Positions 1 through 8,108 of a stretch of DNA of 32,412 bases are shown one piece after another. The position numbers and the translations under genes are program-made. The first letter of the stretch is position 1, and every line of letters begins with the position of its first letter. The stretch is from assembly GCA_038106885.1 (NCBI GenBank), contig JAYNFX010000014.1, forward strand, positions 1 through 32,412. The letters are read 5' to 3'. The notes under the pieces were generated by a model that was not told the origin of the DNA, ran no database searches, and worked only from the letters and a program-made list of their open reading frames with translations. Origin of the DNA: UBA3537 sp038106885 (lineage in GTDB: Bacteria; Bacteroidota; Bacteroidia; Flavobacteriales; Flavobacteriaceae).

Positions 1-50
1 GCACTTGATTACGGCTCAAGAGGTTGCAGGTTTGAATCCTGCCGAGGTCA
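1..50 (+). tRNA. tRNA-Arg (anticodon ACG), 5' end cut by window edge
   Basis: Only the 3' part of the gene is present. The anticodon stem CTTGA/TCAAG (4-8 with 16-20) encloses a 7-nt loop with anticodon ACG at 11-13. A 5-nt variable region follows, then the T arm GCAGG/CCTGC (26-30 with 38-42) around the loop TTTGAAT. The 3' acceptor strand CGAGGTC (43-49) and discriminator A50 close it; CCA is not encoded. The acceptor and D arms lie outside the window, so acceptor pairing cannot be tested. ACG is the usual wobble-modified arginine anticodon for CGN codons. Confidence 0.9.
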
Positions 51-133
51 CAAATTATCCTCAAGAATAATAATTTATTTTTGGGGATATTTTATTAGAT
101 TTGATTTCAATTGTACATTTAGGTTATATCTAT

Positions 134-298
134 ATGAAAAAAAGACTATTTGACTTAATTTTTATAATTATTTCAGCTTCAATGTTAGTTGCATTTTCAG
201 AATATGGTCTTTTGGAAAAGAATATTGCTTTTTCGTTTATACCCATTCTAATTGCATATTTTTTAGGACAATATTCTAATATTAGGTTCAAGAAATAA
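134..298 (+). CDS. hypothetical small membrane protein (54 aa)
   Basis: This short ORF starts at the ATG at 134; a TTG at 101 would add 11 unconvincing residues. The product begins MKKRLFDL and has two hydrophobic stretches, about residues 6-25 and 30-46, then a basic end (RFKK). That pattern suggests a two-span inner-membrane hairpin with both ends in the cytoplasm. It sits 83 bp after tRNA-Arg and 54 bp before a strong terminator, consistent with a short transcript ending there. I recognise no family or motif. Small AT-rich hydrophobic ORFs also arise by chance, so its reality is uncertain without conservation. Confidence 0.4.
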   Translation: MKKRLFDLIFIIISASMLVAFSEYGLLEKNIAFSFIPILIAYFLGQYSNIRFKK

Positions 299-316
299 TT
301 GAAAAACACTCCATAA

Positions 317-336
317 AAAGTTCGAACTTTCGAAAG
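317..336. repeat. two overlapping perfect palindromes
   Basis: AAAGTTCGAACTTT (317-330) is a perfect 14-bp palindrome, and CTTTCGAAAG (327-336) is a perfect 10-bp palindrome sharing its last four bases. They lie between the small membrane ORF and the terminator at 353. They could be a binding site for a dimeric regulator or part of RNA structure. The TTCGAA core also resembles a tRNA T-loop, but no tRNA fold surrounds it. Confidence 0.5.
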
Positions 337-352
337 CTTGGGTCACAATAAT

Positions 353-389
353 TCCCAAAAATTAGTTTCTATTTTTGGGATTTTTTTTT
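353..389 (+). terminator. rho-independent terminator
   Basis: A perfect 10-bp stem, TCCCAAAAAT (353-362) with ATTTTTGGGA (371-380), has an 8-nt loop and is followed directly by nine T residues (381-389). It ends transcription from the tRNA-Arg/small-ORF side and insulates the DUF1800 operon that begins at 431. Confidence 0.85.
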
Positions 390-430
390 GAATAAAATTT
401 ATACTAAATTGTAAATCAATATATTATAAA

Positions 431-2146
431 ATGCCATCTTTAGCTCCATCAAATTCAATTCTTGGATTACGTAAAGCCAAACATCTTCTTAGGCGAGCAT
501 GTTTTCATTATAATAAATCAATTTTAGAGTACTTTGCTACTTTAACTCCAGCTCAAGCAATTGAGGAATTATCTTTGGAAGTTTTGAATCCTTGGCAGGA
601 TCCCTATGATTTCAATACGAATCCTCAAGACGGTTTAATTGATGGCTTTTGGATACATAGTGGTAATCCACCTACAACCTATTCATATGGGCAATCTCGA
701 AAAAGAGGAATAATTTCAGGTTGGTGGTGGTATAATATGATAAGTCAAAACAGGCTTAAGCACAAGTTGATATACTTTTTGCATACATGTTTTACCGTTT
801 CTAAAGACGATGGGGCTGGTAAGTCTTCATATTATTACGATTATCTTCAACTTCTTGATTTCTATTCCCAAGGCAGTATAAAGACTTTAGCAAAAAAAAT
901 TACTTTTGATAATGCCATGTTATTGTATTTAGATAACACAACAAACAATAAGAATAATCCTAATGAAAATTATGCTCGAGAATTCCTAGAGTTATTTACA
1001 ATTTTAAAAGGACCTCAAATTGATGAGGGTAATTACACAAATTATACTGAAGACGACATTATACAAACTGCTAGAATTTTTTCTGGAATTAAAATTAAAC
1101 CTCTTAGAGATACTATTGATACAGATACAGGAATACCTATGGGTTACGTAAATGTCAATCAGCATGATACAGACTCGAAAACATTTAGTTCTGCATTTAA
1201 TAATCAAACTATTCAAGGAGGATCTACTGAGTCAGGAGTAGTTCAAGAGATTGATGATTTTGTAGAAATGATTTTTTCAAGTCCTGAAACTGCAAAAGCA
1301 TATTGTAGAAAACTTTATAGGTTCTTTGTCAGGCGAGAATGGACCGATGATATAGAAAATGACATAATTGGTCCTTTATCTCAACATTTGATTGATTCTA
1401 ATTATAATTTAATGTCAACTGTACAGATTTTACTTAATTCTCAGCATTTTTATGATGAAGATAATAGTAATTCTACTGATGAAATTATTGGTGGAATGAT
1501 AAAACCTCCCATACAGCTTTTAAGTGAACTTATTTCTTCTCTAGACATTGATTTACCTAATCCCGAAGCTTCAAGTGATAACCCCCCTTCCGAAATTTCT
1601 AGCGATCACGAAGATTTTTATCATTTTTACTGGAAATTTTGTCATAATACTTTTTTCCCAGGAACAGGAATGATTATTTTCTCGCCAGATTCTGTAGCAG
1701 GATATCCTGCTGATTATCAAGGGCCAAATTTTGATCGCAGTTGGTTTAGCTCAAATACAATTGTTGCAAGGTATAAAACCATTGAATCTTTTATTACTGG
1801 GAAGAATAAAATTTTAGGTCTTCAAACAAATTCAAATGGAGTTGAATATTATCAAAATATTAGAGTTCAGTTTGATACTGTTGATTTTGTTGCTAACCCT
1901 AATAACATTTCAGATCCTTACAATTCAATGACACTTGTTACTGAATTATCAGAGTTATTATTCTCGGAGTCTTTAAACTCAGATCGTATAGATTATTTTA
2001 TTGAAACATTAAACGATTTAGATCCAGGATATTGGTCTGGTGCTTGGAGTGATTATGTAGTAAATGGGAATGATGTTCAAGTAAGAACGCGCTTAGATGC
2101 TCTATTTACAAAGCTAATTAATGCTGCTGAATTTCAATTGATGTAA
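431..2146 (+). CDS. DUF1800 family protein
   Basis: This 571-aa protein matches the DUF1800 family. The N-terminal region carries the characteristic 'AKHLLRRACF' segment (about residues 16-25), and there is an 'NENYAREFLELFT' segment of the type conserved in the family. The biochemical role is unknown; members are almost always encoded beside a DUF1501 protein, as here, with only 9 bp between the genes. No signal peptide or membrane segment is visible, and an in-frame stop at 389-391 with no start codon between rules out a longer leader. DUF1800 would therefore be cytoplasmic unless exported with its partner, which does carry export signals. A strong terminator upstream suggests that the pair forms its own operon. 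Confidence 0.88.
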   Translation: MPSLAPSNSILGLRKAKHLLRRACFHYNKSILEYFATLTPAQAIEELSLEVLNPWQDPYDFNTNPQDGLIDGFWIHSGNPPTTYSYGQSRKRGIISGWWWYNMISQNRLKHKLIYFLHTCFTVSKDDGAGKSSYYYDYLQLLDFYSQGSIKTLAKKITFDNAMLLYLDNTTNNKNNPNENYAREFLELFTILKGPQIDEGNYTNYTEDDIIQTARIFSGIKIKPLRDTIDTDTGIPMGYVNVNQHDTDSKTFSSAFNNQTIQGGSTESGVVQEIDDFVEMIFSSPETAKAYCRKLYRFFVRREWTDDIENDIIGPLSQHLIDSNYNLMSTVQILLNSQHFYDEDNSNSTDEIIGGMIKPPIQLLSELISSLDIDLPNPEASSDNPPSEISSDHEDFYHFYWKFCHNTFFPGTGMIIFSPDSVAGYPADYQGPNFDRSWFSSNTIVARYKTIESFITGKNKILGLQTNSNGVEYYQNIRVQFDTVDFVANPNNISDPYNSMTLVTELSELLFSESLNSDRIDYFIETLNDLDPGYWSGAWSDYVVNGNDVQVRTRLDALFTKLINAAEFQLM

Positions 2147-2155
2147 AACTAAATT

Positions 2156-3802
2156 ATGAAAAGAAGACAATTTGTGAAACTTACAAGTACTGCATCAGCT
2201 GCTGGTTTATTACCATTGCAACTAAATGCGTCTTTTAAATTTTTAAACAATAGTTTTAGTTGTGATTTTTCAAATAGAAAGATAGTTTTAATAGACCTTA
2301 AGGGTGGAAATGACGGATTAAACACAATTATTCCACTTAGTGTTTATTCGGATTACGTGAACATGCGTCCTACTATTCACATACCATCGTCACTAGCTTT
2401 GCCATTAAGTGATATAGATTCTTCATTATCGGGGACAAATCAAGATATAGCACTTCATCCAGCCATGTCAGGAATTTATAATTTGTTCAGTCAAGATCAG
2501 CTTAGAATTATACAATCTGTGGGATATCCTTCTGCTAATAAAAGTCATTTTGCTTCAATCGATATATACAATACTGGTAATGACGGCAATAATTGGAATA
2601 ATGGTCAAGACAATGGCTGGATTGGACGTTTTATGGAAAACCATTATAATGAGTTAATCCCTTCAACCTTTCCGCTTGGAATTCAAATTGGATCCAGGAA
2701 TACATCACTTGGGTTTCATGGAGAAAATGAGCATGGTCTTGCAATGAACTTAAGTGGACAAGACTCTGAAAATTTTTATTCTGTTTTATCAGGACTTTCA
2801 GGTGAATATCCTACAAGTTTTCCAGACTCACATTATGGTAACGAATTACAATACATTGTTGACACTGATGCTTTTTCAAATACATATGCACAGGCAATAT
2901 CTAATTCATTTAATAATGGCAGTAATTTTTCTGGTGCTAATTATCCAGATTCTGACCTTTCAAATCAGCTAAAGACTGTAGCTAGATTAATAAGAGGTGG
3001 TATCCAAACAAAAGTTTATCTTGTCAGAATTGGAGGTTTTGATACACACAATGACCAGGTGCAAGGAGCTGGTGATATTTTAGGAACACACTATAATTTA
3101 TTAAATGAGTTATCGACTTCTATTGAAGCATTTATGACAGATATTAATTCTGACAGCATTGGAGATGATATAGTTGGAATAACAATATCTGAGTTTGGTA
3201 GAAAAGCTCAAGAAAATGGAAGTTTCGGCACTGACCATGGAGAGGTTGCTCCAGTTTTTGTTTTTGGAAAACCTATTAAGAGTGGTATTAGTGGTGTTAA
3301 CGTAGATTTATCTGAGGCAAATCAAGAAAATAATTATCAAATTGAAACTGTTCAATTTGATTACAGGCAAGCGATTGCTACACTTATGCAGGATTTTTTA
3401 GCTGCAGATGACAATGACATAAATAACACTTTTTTAGAGAATACAACAAATGCTAGTTTTGTTGACTCCAAAATAGAAAATTTAATCAAATCTTCACATG
3501 TTGTTCCTGATTCGTGTTTAAATCAACCTTTAGGATTAGATGAAAATACAAATAAAAGTTGGTTAGTTTTTCCAAATCCGTTCAGTAAATTTATTAATAT
3601 AGAATCATTGACGGGATTTAACCAAGATGTTTTTTATCAAATTACTAATCAATTTGGACAAATTATTTTTACTGGTAAATTAAATTTTGAGAACAATCGA
3701 GCTAAACTAAATTTATCATCGCTAAACACAGGGATTTATTTTCTTACAGTTAAAACAAAGCAAGAGTCCCAGAGCTATAAAATTCTAAAGCGAGATATTT
3801 GA
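2156..3802 (+). CDS. DUF1501 family protein with Tat-like leader and T9SS type-A sorting domain
   Basis: The 548-aa product begins MKRRQFVKLTSTASAAG, a twin-arginine-like leader (RRQFVK) with a short hydrophobic stretch. The DUF1501 body (sulfatase-like, alkaline-phosphatase fold) follows from about residue 40, with 'IDLKGGNDGLNT' near the start, 'GGFDTHNDQV' in the middle and 'SEFGRKAQENGS...DHGEVAPVFVFG' later; these Asp/His-rich segments are typical of the family. The last ~88 residues, from about 461, form a T9SS type-A C-terminal domain ('VFPNPFSK', 'LNTGIYFLTV', basic end). The expected route is export to the periplasm, probably by Tat, then across the outer membrane by T9SS. It is co-transcribed with the DUF1800 gene. 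Substrate and role are unknown. Confidence 0.9.
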   Translation: MKRRQFVKLTSTASAAGLLPLQLNASFKFLNNSFSCDFSNRKIVLIDLKGGNDGLNTIIPLSVYSDYVNMRPTIHIPSSLALPLSDIDSSLSGTNQDIALHPAMSGIYNLFSQDQLRIIQSVGYPSANKSHFASIDIYNTGNDGNNWNNGQDNGWIGRFMENHYNELIPSTFPLGIQIGSRNTSLGFHGENEHGLAMNLSGQDSENFYSVLSGLSGEYPTSFPDSHYGNELQYIVDTDAFSNTYAQAISNSFNNGSNFSGANYPDSDLSNQLKTVARLIRGGIQTKVYLVRIGGFDTHNDQVQGAGDILGTHYNLLNELSTSIEAFMTDINSDSIGDDIVGITISEFGRKAQENGSFGTDHGEVAPVFVFGKPIKSGISGVNVDLSEANQENNYQIETVQFDYRQAIATLMQDFLAADDNDINNTFLENTTNASFVDSKIENLIKSSHVVPDSCLNQPLGLDENTNKSWLVFPNPFSKFINIESLTGFNQDVFYQITNQFGQIIFTGKLNFENNRAKLNLSSLNTGIYFLTVKTKQESQSYKILKRDI

Positions 3803-3810
3803 TTAATAAT

Positions 3811-3960
3811 TTAATCTAAAGATCTTAATGTAACAAAAGCTCTCCACCATAAAATCAAAAGTTGAAACTTAGTAGCCTTACTTAAATCAAGACTATCTTT
3901 TGTGTATGATGGAAGTAGCTTTTTATTAAAAAAAGCGAGTAATTTGAAAAATGATTTCAC
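3811..3960 (-). CDS. small conserved flavobacterial protein (49 aa), often mislabelled 'SsrA-binding protein'
   Basis: A 49-codon ORF runs on the minus strand from GTG (3960-3958) to TAA (3813-3811); an in-frame TAA nine bases upstream of the GTG fixes the start. The product begins VKSFFKLLAFFNKKLLP, continues with 'SLDLSKATKFQ', then 'LWWRAFVT', and ends RSLD. From memory, this layout (basic hydrophobic start, 'LDLSKA.K.Q', 'WR..VT...LD' end) matches a ~50-aa protein widespread in Flavobacteriia that databases often call 'SsrA-binding protein', although it is far too short to be SmpB and lacks its fold. Its stop lies 8 bp from the convergent DUF1501 stop. Function is unknown. A TAATTTTG box (3972-3965) lies just before the GTG, too close for a normal leader. 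Confidence 0.72.
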   Translation of the reverse strand: MKSFFKLLAFFNKKLLPSYTKDSLDLSKATKFQLLILWWRAFVTLRSLD

Positions 3961-4037
3961 AAAACAAAATTATAAATTCTTTATCATATAATAATAAGGT
4001 TTAAAATCTTAGACTTATATTAGATTAAAATTATCTG

Positions 4038-4979
4038 ATGGAATTTTTTTTAATGTTTCTTGGCTTTATTTTTTTAGTAATTGGTGGAGAATATCTTGTA
4101 AGAGCGTCTGTTGGCCTTTCCGTTAAGTTAAGACTTCCTAAAATTGTTATTGGATTGACAGTTGTTTCATTTGCTACTTCAGTACCCGAACTTTTAGTAA
4201 GCCTAAATGCTGCCCTACAAGGCGCATCTGCTATAGCTATTAATAATGTTGTTGGTTCTAATATTGCTAATATTGGATTGGTTTTAGCAATCACAGCATT
4301 ATGTACAACTATTGAGGTAGATAAGTTATTTTATAAATTTAATTGGCCTTCTTTGATATTTTTCTCTATACTACTTTATGTTTTCATATGGAATGATTTT
4401 AAAATCGATCAAAATGAAGGAATAATTTTATTTATTTTATTATTATTATTCATTTTACTACTCCTAAAAAAATCTAAACAATATTCTTTGGAAAGTAGTG
4501 TTGAAGTAAACGATATTGATTTAGAATCTAATTTTAAAATCTTATTTTGGTTTATAATTGGTAGTGTTTGTCTTTATTATGGATCTGAATGGTTAGTTAA
4601 TGGAGCAATTTATTTAGCTAAAAGTATTGGAATTAGTGAAGCTGTTGTTTCGGTGTCTTTAGTTGCTTTTGGAACGAGTGTTCCAGAACTTTCGGCATCT
4701 GTTATTGCTATCATAAAAAAAGAGAAAGCTATTTCACTGGGAAATTTAATTGGATCAAATATTTTTAATATTGGTTCTGTTCTTGGACTAACAGCAATTG
4801 TAAATCCTATTGAAGTTTATGACAAACTTATTTTATCTAGGGATGTTTTATGGATGATTGTTTTTGCAGCTATTATTTTACCTTTAGTTTTGATTAAAAA
4901 AAGGAATAAATTACAGTTTAAAGAAGGTTTCTTACTAATTATACTCTATAGTATATTTATGATTGTAGTTTTTAGATAA
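4038..4979 (+). CDS. yrbG: calcium/sodium antiporter, CaCA family (YrbG-like)
   Basis: This 313-aa integral membrane protein has the two inverted alpha-repeats that define cation/Ca2+ exchangers. Repeat 1 (about residues 40-80) has 'FATSVPELLVS' and 'NNVVGSNIANIG'; repeat 2 (about 212-246) has 'FGTSVPELSAS' and 'GNLIGSNIFNIG'. The conserved acidic residue in each 'SVPE' and the Asn in each 'GSN' line the ion pathway in this family. About ten hydrophobic segments are visible, with an acidic hydrophilic loop near residues 150-170 ('VEVNDIDLESN'). It probably swaps Na+ for Ca2+ at the inner membrane. Repeat 1 has Ala where repeat 2 has Gly before 'TSVPE'. It converges with the lipoprotein gene, leaving one base between stops. 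Confidence 0.92.
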   Translation: MEFFLMFLGFIFLVIGGEYLVRASVGLSVKLRLPKIVIGLTVVSFATSVPELLVSLNAALQGASAIAINNVVGSNIANIGLVLAITALCTTIEVDKLFYKFNWPSLIFFSILLYVFIWNDFKIDQNEGIILFILLLLFILLLLKKSKQYSLESSVEVNDIDLESNFKILFWFIIGSVCLYYGSEWLVNGAIYLAKSIGISEAVVSVSLVAFGTSVPELSASVIAIIKKEKAISLGNLIGSNIFNIGSVLGLTAIVNPIEVYDKLILSRDVLWMIVFAAIILPLVLIKKRNKLQFKEGFLLIILYSIFMIVVFR

Positions 4980-4980
4980 G

Positions 4981-5832
4981 TTAATTTAACTCAAATTCAG
5001 CCAGTTGTTCTACATTTTGAATACTAAATGAAGTTGGTAACTCAATCTCTACCCCCAATAGGCTTAAAATCGAACTTAGCTCAGAAGACAATTCAAAACC
5101 TTGTTCTGATTCAGCTCTAACTAATCCAATTGATTCAACGTAATAATAAGATGTTGTAATTATATTTTGAGGGTCAAGAATTGATACAGTTTGTGGAAAA
5201 CCAAAAAGTGTAAAGGTTCCAGTCACAGACAAAGAAAATACAAACTTACCTTCAAAGACATTTAAATATTCATCACCATTAATATTTATGGAATCATGAT
5301 AATTAGTTTTTGAAGTGAATATTTCATAGCTTAAATCAATAGGCAGTTCAATATCTTGGATATCAAACGTATTTGTAATTGTTTCATCTTGAAAATACAT
5401 GAAAGCTTCATTTTCTGCGTCTAAGTCAACAAGAGTTATATTATTTAGGATGAAGTTGTCTAAGCCTAAATTGGCTAAATTTTCTGGTAAAATAATACTT
5501 CCATCGTAGACTAATTTTCTAGGTGAATCATATAAGTTGCCATTTGTTAATATCATATTCATAGACCCGTTGGCCAATCCATCATCATTTACTGAAAGTG
5601 AAAAATAATCCTCAAACTCTTCATCAATATAAACAGAATCAGTTGCAGTAAAGTTCATTTCAGAATCAAATTCACTTATGCTATTAACATCATATACCCA
5701 ATATCCACTTCTAGGAACAAAATTTTCACTTGTTCCTGGGTTATTATTCATGTCGGTTGAAGACCCTAAAGGTTCATTTTCACAGTTTAGTAAAAAACAA
5801 CAAACGGAAATGGCTATCAGTCTTGATTTCAT
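4981..5832 (-). CDS. hypothetical lipoprotein (283 aa)
   Basis: The N-terminus MKSRLIAISVCCFLLNC is a lipoprotein signal peptide with cleavage before Cys17. The mature start CENEPLGSS is followed by an Asn/Ser-rich linker and a beta-rich, acidic body without membrane segments, as in outer-membrane-anchored lipoproteins of Bacteroidota. A 'SGYWVYDV' segment near residue 42 opens the folded domain; this recurs in flavobacterial lipoproteins of unknown role, but I cannot assign a family. It lies 63 bp downstream of hemD on the same strand, so it may be read from that transcript. No terminator is visible before the convergent exchanger gene. Confidence 0.75.
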   Translation of the reverse strand: MKSRLIAISVCCFLLNCENEPLGSSTDMNNNPGTSENFVPRSGYWVYDVNSISEFDSEMNFTATDSVYIDEEFEDYFSLSVNDDGLANGSMNMILTNGNLYDSPRKLVYDGSIILPENLANLGLDNFILNNITLVDLDAENEAFMYFQDETITNTFDIQDIELPIDLSYEIFTSKTNYHDSININGDEYLNVFEGKFVFSLSVTGTFTLFGFPQTVSILDPQNIITTSYYYVESIGLVRAESEQGFELSSELSSILSLLGVEIELPTSFSIQNVEQLAEFELN

Positions 5833-5895
5833 GTTTTATTTTAAAAATACAAAATTCAGTAAAATGAAAGGCTACTATTATGAAGAAAAAGATTT

Positions 5896-6642
5896 TTACT
5901 TCTTATTCATTTTTTTTATATAACGCTCCAATGCCATACTCATTGACGGAGTTTCTTTTGTTGGAGCAGATATGTCAACGCGTAAACCTTTATTTTCAAC
6001 AGCTTTTATTGTGGAATTTCCAAATACAGCAATTCGAGTATTATTCTGTTTGAAATCTGGGAAATTATGAAATAAAGATTCAATACCAGAAGGGCTGAAG
6101 AATACTAGAACATCATAATATACATTAGCTAAGTCTGATAAATCACTAATCACAGTTTTATAAAACACAGCTTGCTTCCAATTAACTTCTAATTCGTCCA
6201 TAGCTTTTGGAACAGAAGATTTTAACTTATCTGAAGAGGGTAGCAAAAATGTTTCGCTTTTGTGTTTAGCTATGACTGGAATTAAATCTGAAAACATACG
6301 TTTTCCCACATAAATTTTACGCTTTCTGTAAACAACATATTTTTGTAAGTAGTAGGCGACAGCTTCAGATTGGCAAAAATACTTCATAGTATCAGGGACT
6401 TTGAATCGCATTGATTCAGCAACTCTAAAAAAGTGATCTACAGCATTTCTACTAGTTAAAATTACAGCTGTGTATTTTGAAAAATCAACTTTTTGTAGTC
6501 TAATCTCTTTAGTTGTAACATTTTCAACATGTATGAAAGGGCGAAAATCTATTTTTACTTTTTGACTCTGTTGAAGATCAAAATATGGTGAATTTTCTAC
6601 CTTTGGTTCTGGTTGAGAAACAAGTATCGTTTTTACTTTCAT
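5896..6642 (-). CDS. hemD: uroporphyrinogen-III synthase family protein
   Basis: The 248-aa protein has the two-lobed HemD layout: 'KTILVSQPEP' at the start, 'DFSKYTAVILTSRNAVDHFF' closing the first lobe half, 'FLLPSSDKLKSSVPKAM' entering the second lobe, and 'DVLVFFSPSGIESLF' plus 'RIAVFGNSTIKAVEN' near the end. These are the usual conserved blocks of the family, which cyclises hydroxymethylbilane to uroporphyrinogen III in haem synthesis. The sequence is divergent, as is normal for HemD. It follows the DUF4271 gene by 11 bp, a neighbour pairing common in flavobacteria, and the two are surely co-transcribed. Other haem genes are not in this window. Confidence 0.88.
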   Translation of the reverse strand: MKVKTILVSQPEPKVENSPYFDLQQSQKVKIDFRPFIHVENVTTKEIRLQKVDFSKYTAVILTSRNAVDHFFRVAESMRFKVPDTMKYFCQSEAVAYYLQKYVVYRKRKIYVGKRMFSDLIPVIAKHKSETFLLPSSDKLKSSVPKAMDELEVNWKQAVFYKTVISDLSDLANVYYDVLVFFSPSGIESLFHNFPDFKQNNTRIAVFGNSTIKAVENKGLRVDISAPTKETPSMSMALERYIKKMNKK

Positions 6643-6653
6643 AGAATGAGGTG

Positions 6654-7310
6654 CTATAAGTAATTATAGTTTTTTAGTTGGTCGTAAATTATAACGTAAG
6701 GGCCAATTTCCAGGGTGCAAATATACAAAATAAAATACAAGAAATTACTTAATACAAAATTAAGATTTGTTTGAATGGTCTTTAACATTCCAATTAAAAT
6801 GGTTGTAGCAATTAAAACTATACTTATAATCATCCATGTGATATCAAAATTTAATCCAAAAACCAATAACAGGTTAATTGGCAACAACATAATTCCAATG
6901 AAATTTATAGTAGAAACTTGTTGAAAAATTAAAATACTAATTGTTTTATGAAGATCGAATAGGTAACCAGTTAGAAGTTTTAATATTAATTTTAAAGCCA
7001 AAAAAATTGTAAAAGCGATAGAAATAGCAGCAAATTTATTTGTATTAATTTCAATTAAATTAATAAAGCTACCATATAGAATATATGTGTATGTAGTACA
7101 ATTTATAATAAAATTTAGAAAAAGAATAAAATCGAAGATATCTAAAAACCTATGTTCTTTTAAATAAATTCTCAAATAGTTCGAATTGGCAAATAATCTA
7201 ATTAGATCGGAAAATCTACGTCTATTAATTTTTTTTACAATTAAAATAATTAGCAAACTTAACAATGAAGAAATTACATAACCGTCATTTGAAATTACAT
7301 CCCGAATCAT
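6654..7310 (-). CDS. DUF4271 domain membrane protein
   Basis: This is a 218-aa polytopic membrane protein with about six hydrophobic helices. Its position just before hemD and its 'LIRLFANSNYLRIYLKEHR' region in the first third match the Bacteroidota-only DUF4271 family. I chose the ATG at 7310; a TTG at 7316 would add two residues and lies inside a TAATTTTG box. The role is unknown. The conserved link to hemD suggests a part in tetrapyrrole synthesis or membrane haem handling, but that is inference. It is divergent from the glycosyltransferase gene, with about 70 bp of shared AT-rich upstream DNA. Confidence 0.8.
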   Translation of the reverse strand: MIRDVISNDGYVISSLLSLLIILIVKKINRRRFSDLIRLFANSNYLRIYLKEHRFLDIFDFILFLNFIINCTTYTYILYGSFINLIEINTNKFAAISIAFTIFLALKLILKLLTGYLFDLHKTISILIFQQVSTINFIGIMLLPINLLLVFGLNFDITWMIISIVLIATTILIGMLKTIQTNLNFVLSNFLYFILYICTLEIGPYVIIYDQLKNYNYL

Positions 7311-7382
7311 ATACAAAATTAGAAAGAAAATTTGTATTATTATATTCTTTAAAAGAACTAATTTTTAATAACACTTAGTCTA

Positions 7383-8108
7383 GTGAAAAAGGCATTAATT
7401 ATTATACCTACTTTTAATGAAATCGATAATATTGAAAGATTAATTCGTACAATTTTAACGATTCATAAATCTCCTCACATCTTGGTTGTAGATGATAATT
7501 CACCAGACCTAACTAGTGAATTAGTTTCTTCACTTCAAGTTGAATTCAAAGAAAATCTTTTTTTGCTCAATCGTCCAATCAAAGAGGGGTTAGGAAAAGC
7601 ATACATAGATGGATTTAAATGGGGTTTAAAAAGAGATTATAATTATTTTATTCAAATGGATGCTGATTTTTCTCATGACCCAAAATCACTAATCGACTTA
7701 TTTTCTTCGTGTGAGGTTAGCGGCAATGATTTAACTGTAGGATCGAGATACATTGAAGGAATAAACGTAATTAATTGGCCAATTTCCAGGATTCTATTAT
7801 CATATTTTGCTTCTTTTTATGTAAGAATTATAACTGGTATGCCAATTAAAGACCCTACTGCTGGATTCGTTTGTTACAAAAGAACTGTTCTAGAAACTTT
7901 AAATTTAGATAAAATAAAATTTGTTGGTTATGCTTTTCAAATTGAAATGAAATTTAAAGCATTTAATAAAAAATTCAAAGTCAAAGAAATACCTATTATC
8001 TTTACAGACAGAATTAAAGGTGAATCCAAGCTAACAAAGGGTATTATTTTTGAAGCTGTTTCAGGTGTAATTTTGTTGAAGTTACAACAAATTTTAGGTA
8101 AAATTTAA
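7383..8108 (+). CDS. polyprenol monophosphomannose synthase (GT2 family)
   Basis: The 241-aa enzyme is a family-2 glycosyltransferase of the dolichol-phosphate-mannose synthase type. 'IIIPTFNEIDNI' opens the nucleotide-binding fold, 'VVDDNSPD' (Asp37-38) and 'QMDADFSHDP' (DAD at 93-95) bind the sugar nucleotide and metal, and 'GSRYIEG' and 'DPTAGFVCY' follow as in DPM1 proteins. It lacks the C-terminal membrane domain of larger homologues, so it is a soluble or peripheral enzyme. It should move mannose from GDP-mannose to a polyprenyl phosphate at the inner membrane. The start is GTG. The stop directly abuts the pyrC start codon, so the two are translationally linked, an order common in flavobacteria. 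Confidence 0.9.
   Translation: MKKALIIIPTFNEIDNIERLIRTILTIHKSPHILVVDDNSPDLTSELVSSLQVEFKENLFLLNRPIKEGLGKAYIDGFKWGLKRDYNYFIQMDADFSHDPKSLIDLFSSCEVSGNDLTVGSRYIEGINVINWPISRILLSYFASFYVRIITGMPIKDPTAGFVCYKRTVLETLNLDKIKFVGYAFQIEMKFKAFNKKFKVKEIPIIFTDRIKGESKLTKGIIFEAVSGVILLKLQQILGKI

Noticed and set aside
318..350. Degenerate tRNA 3' end (TTCGAA followed by a GGGTCACA stretch similar to the tRNA-Arg end)
   Set aside because: No anticodon or D arm can be folded upstream, and the T-stem does not pair; the palindromes explain the TTCGAA.
7314..7321. TAATTTTG box (minus strand) as promoter for the DUF4271 gene
   Set aside because: It overlaps the start region (4 bases before the ATG at 7310) and has no -33 partner, so it would start transcription inside the gene.
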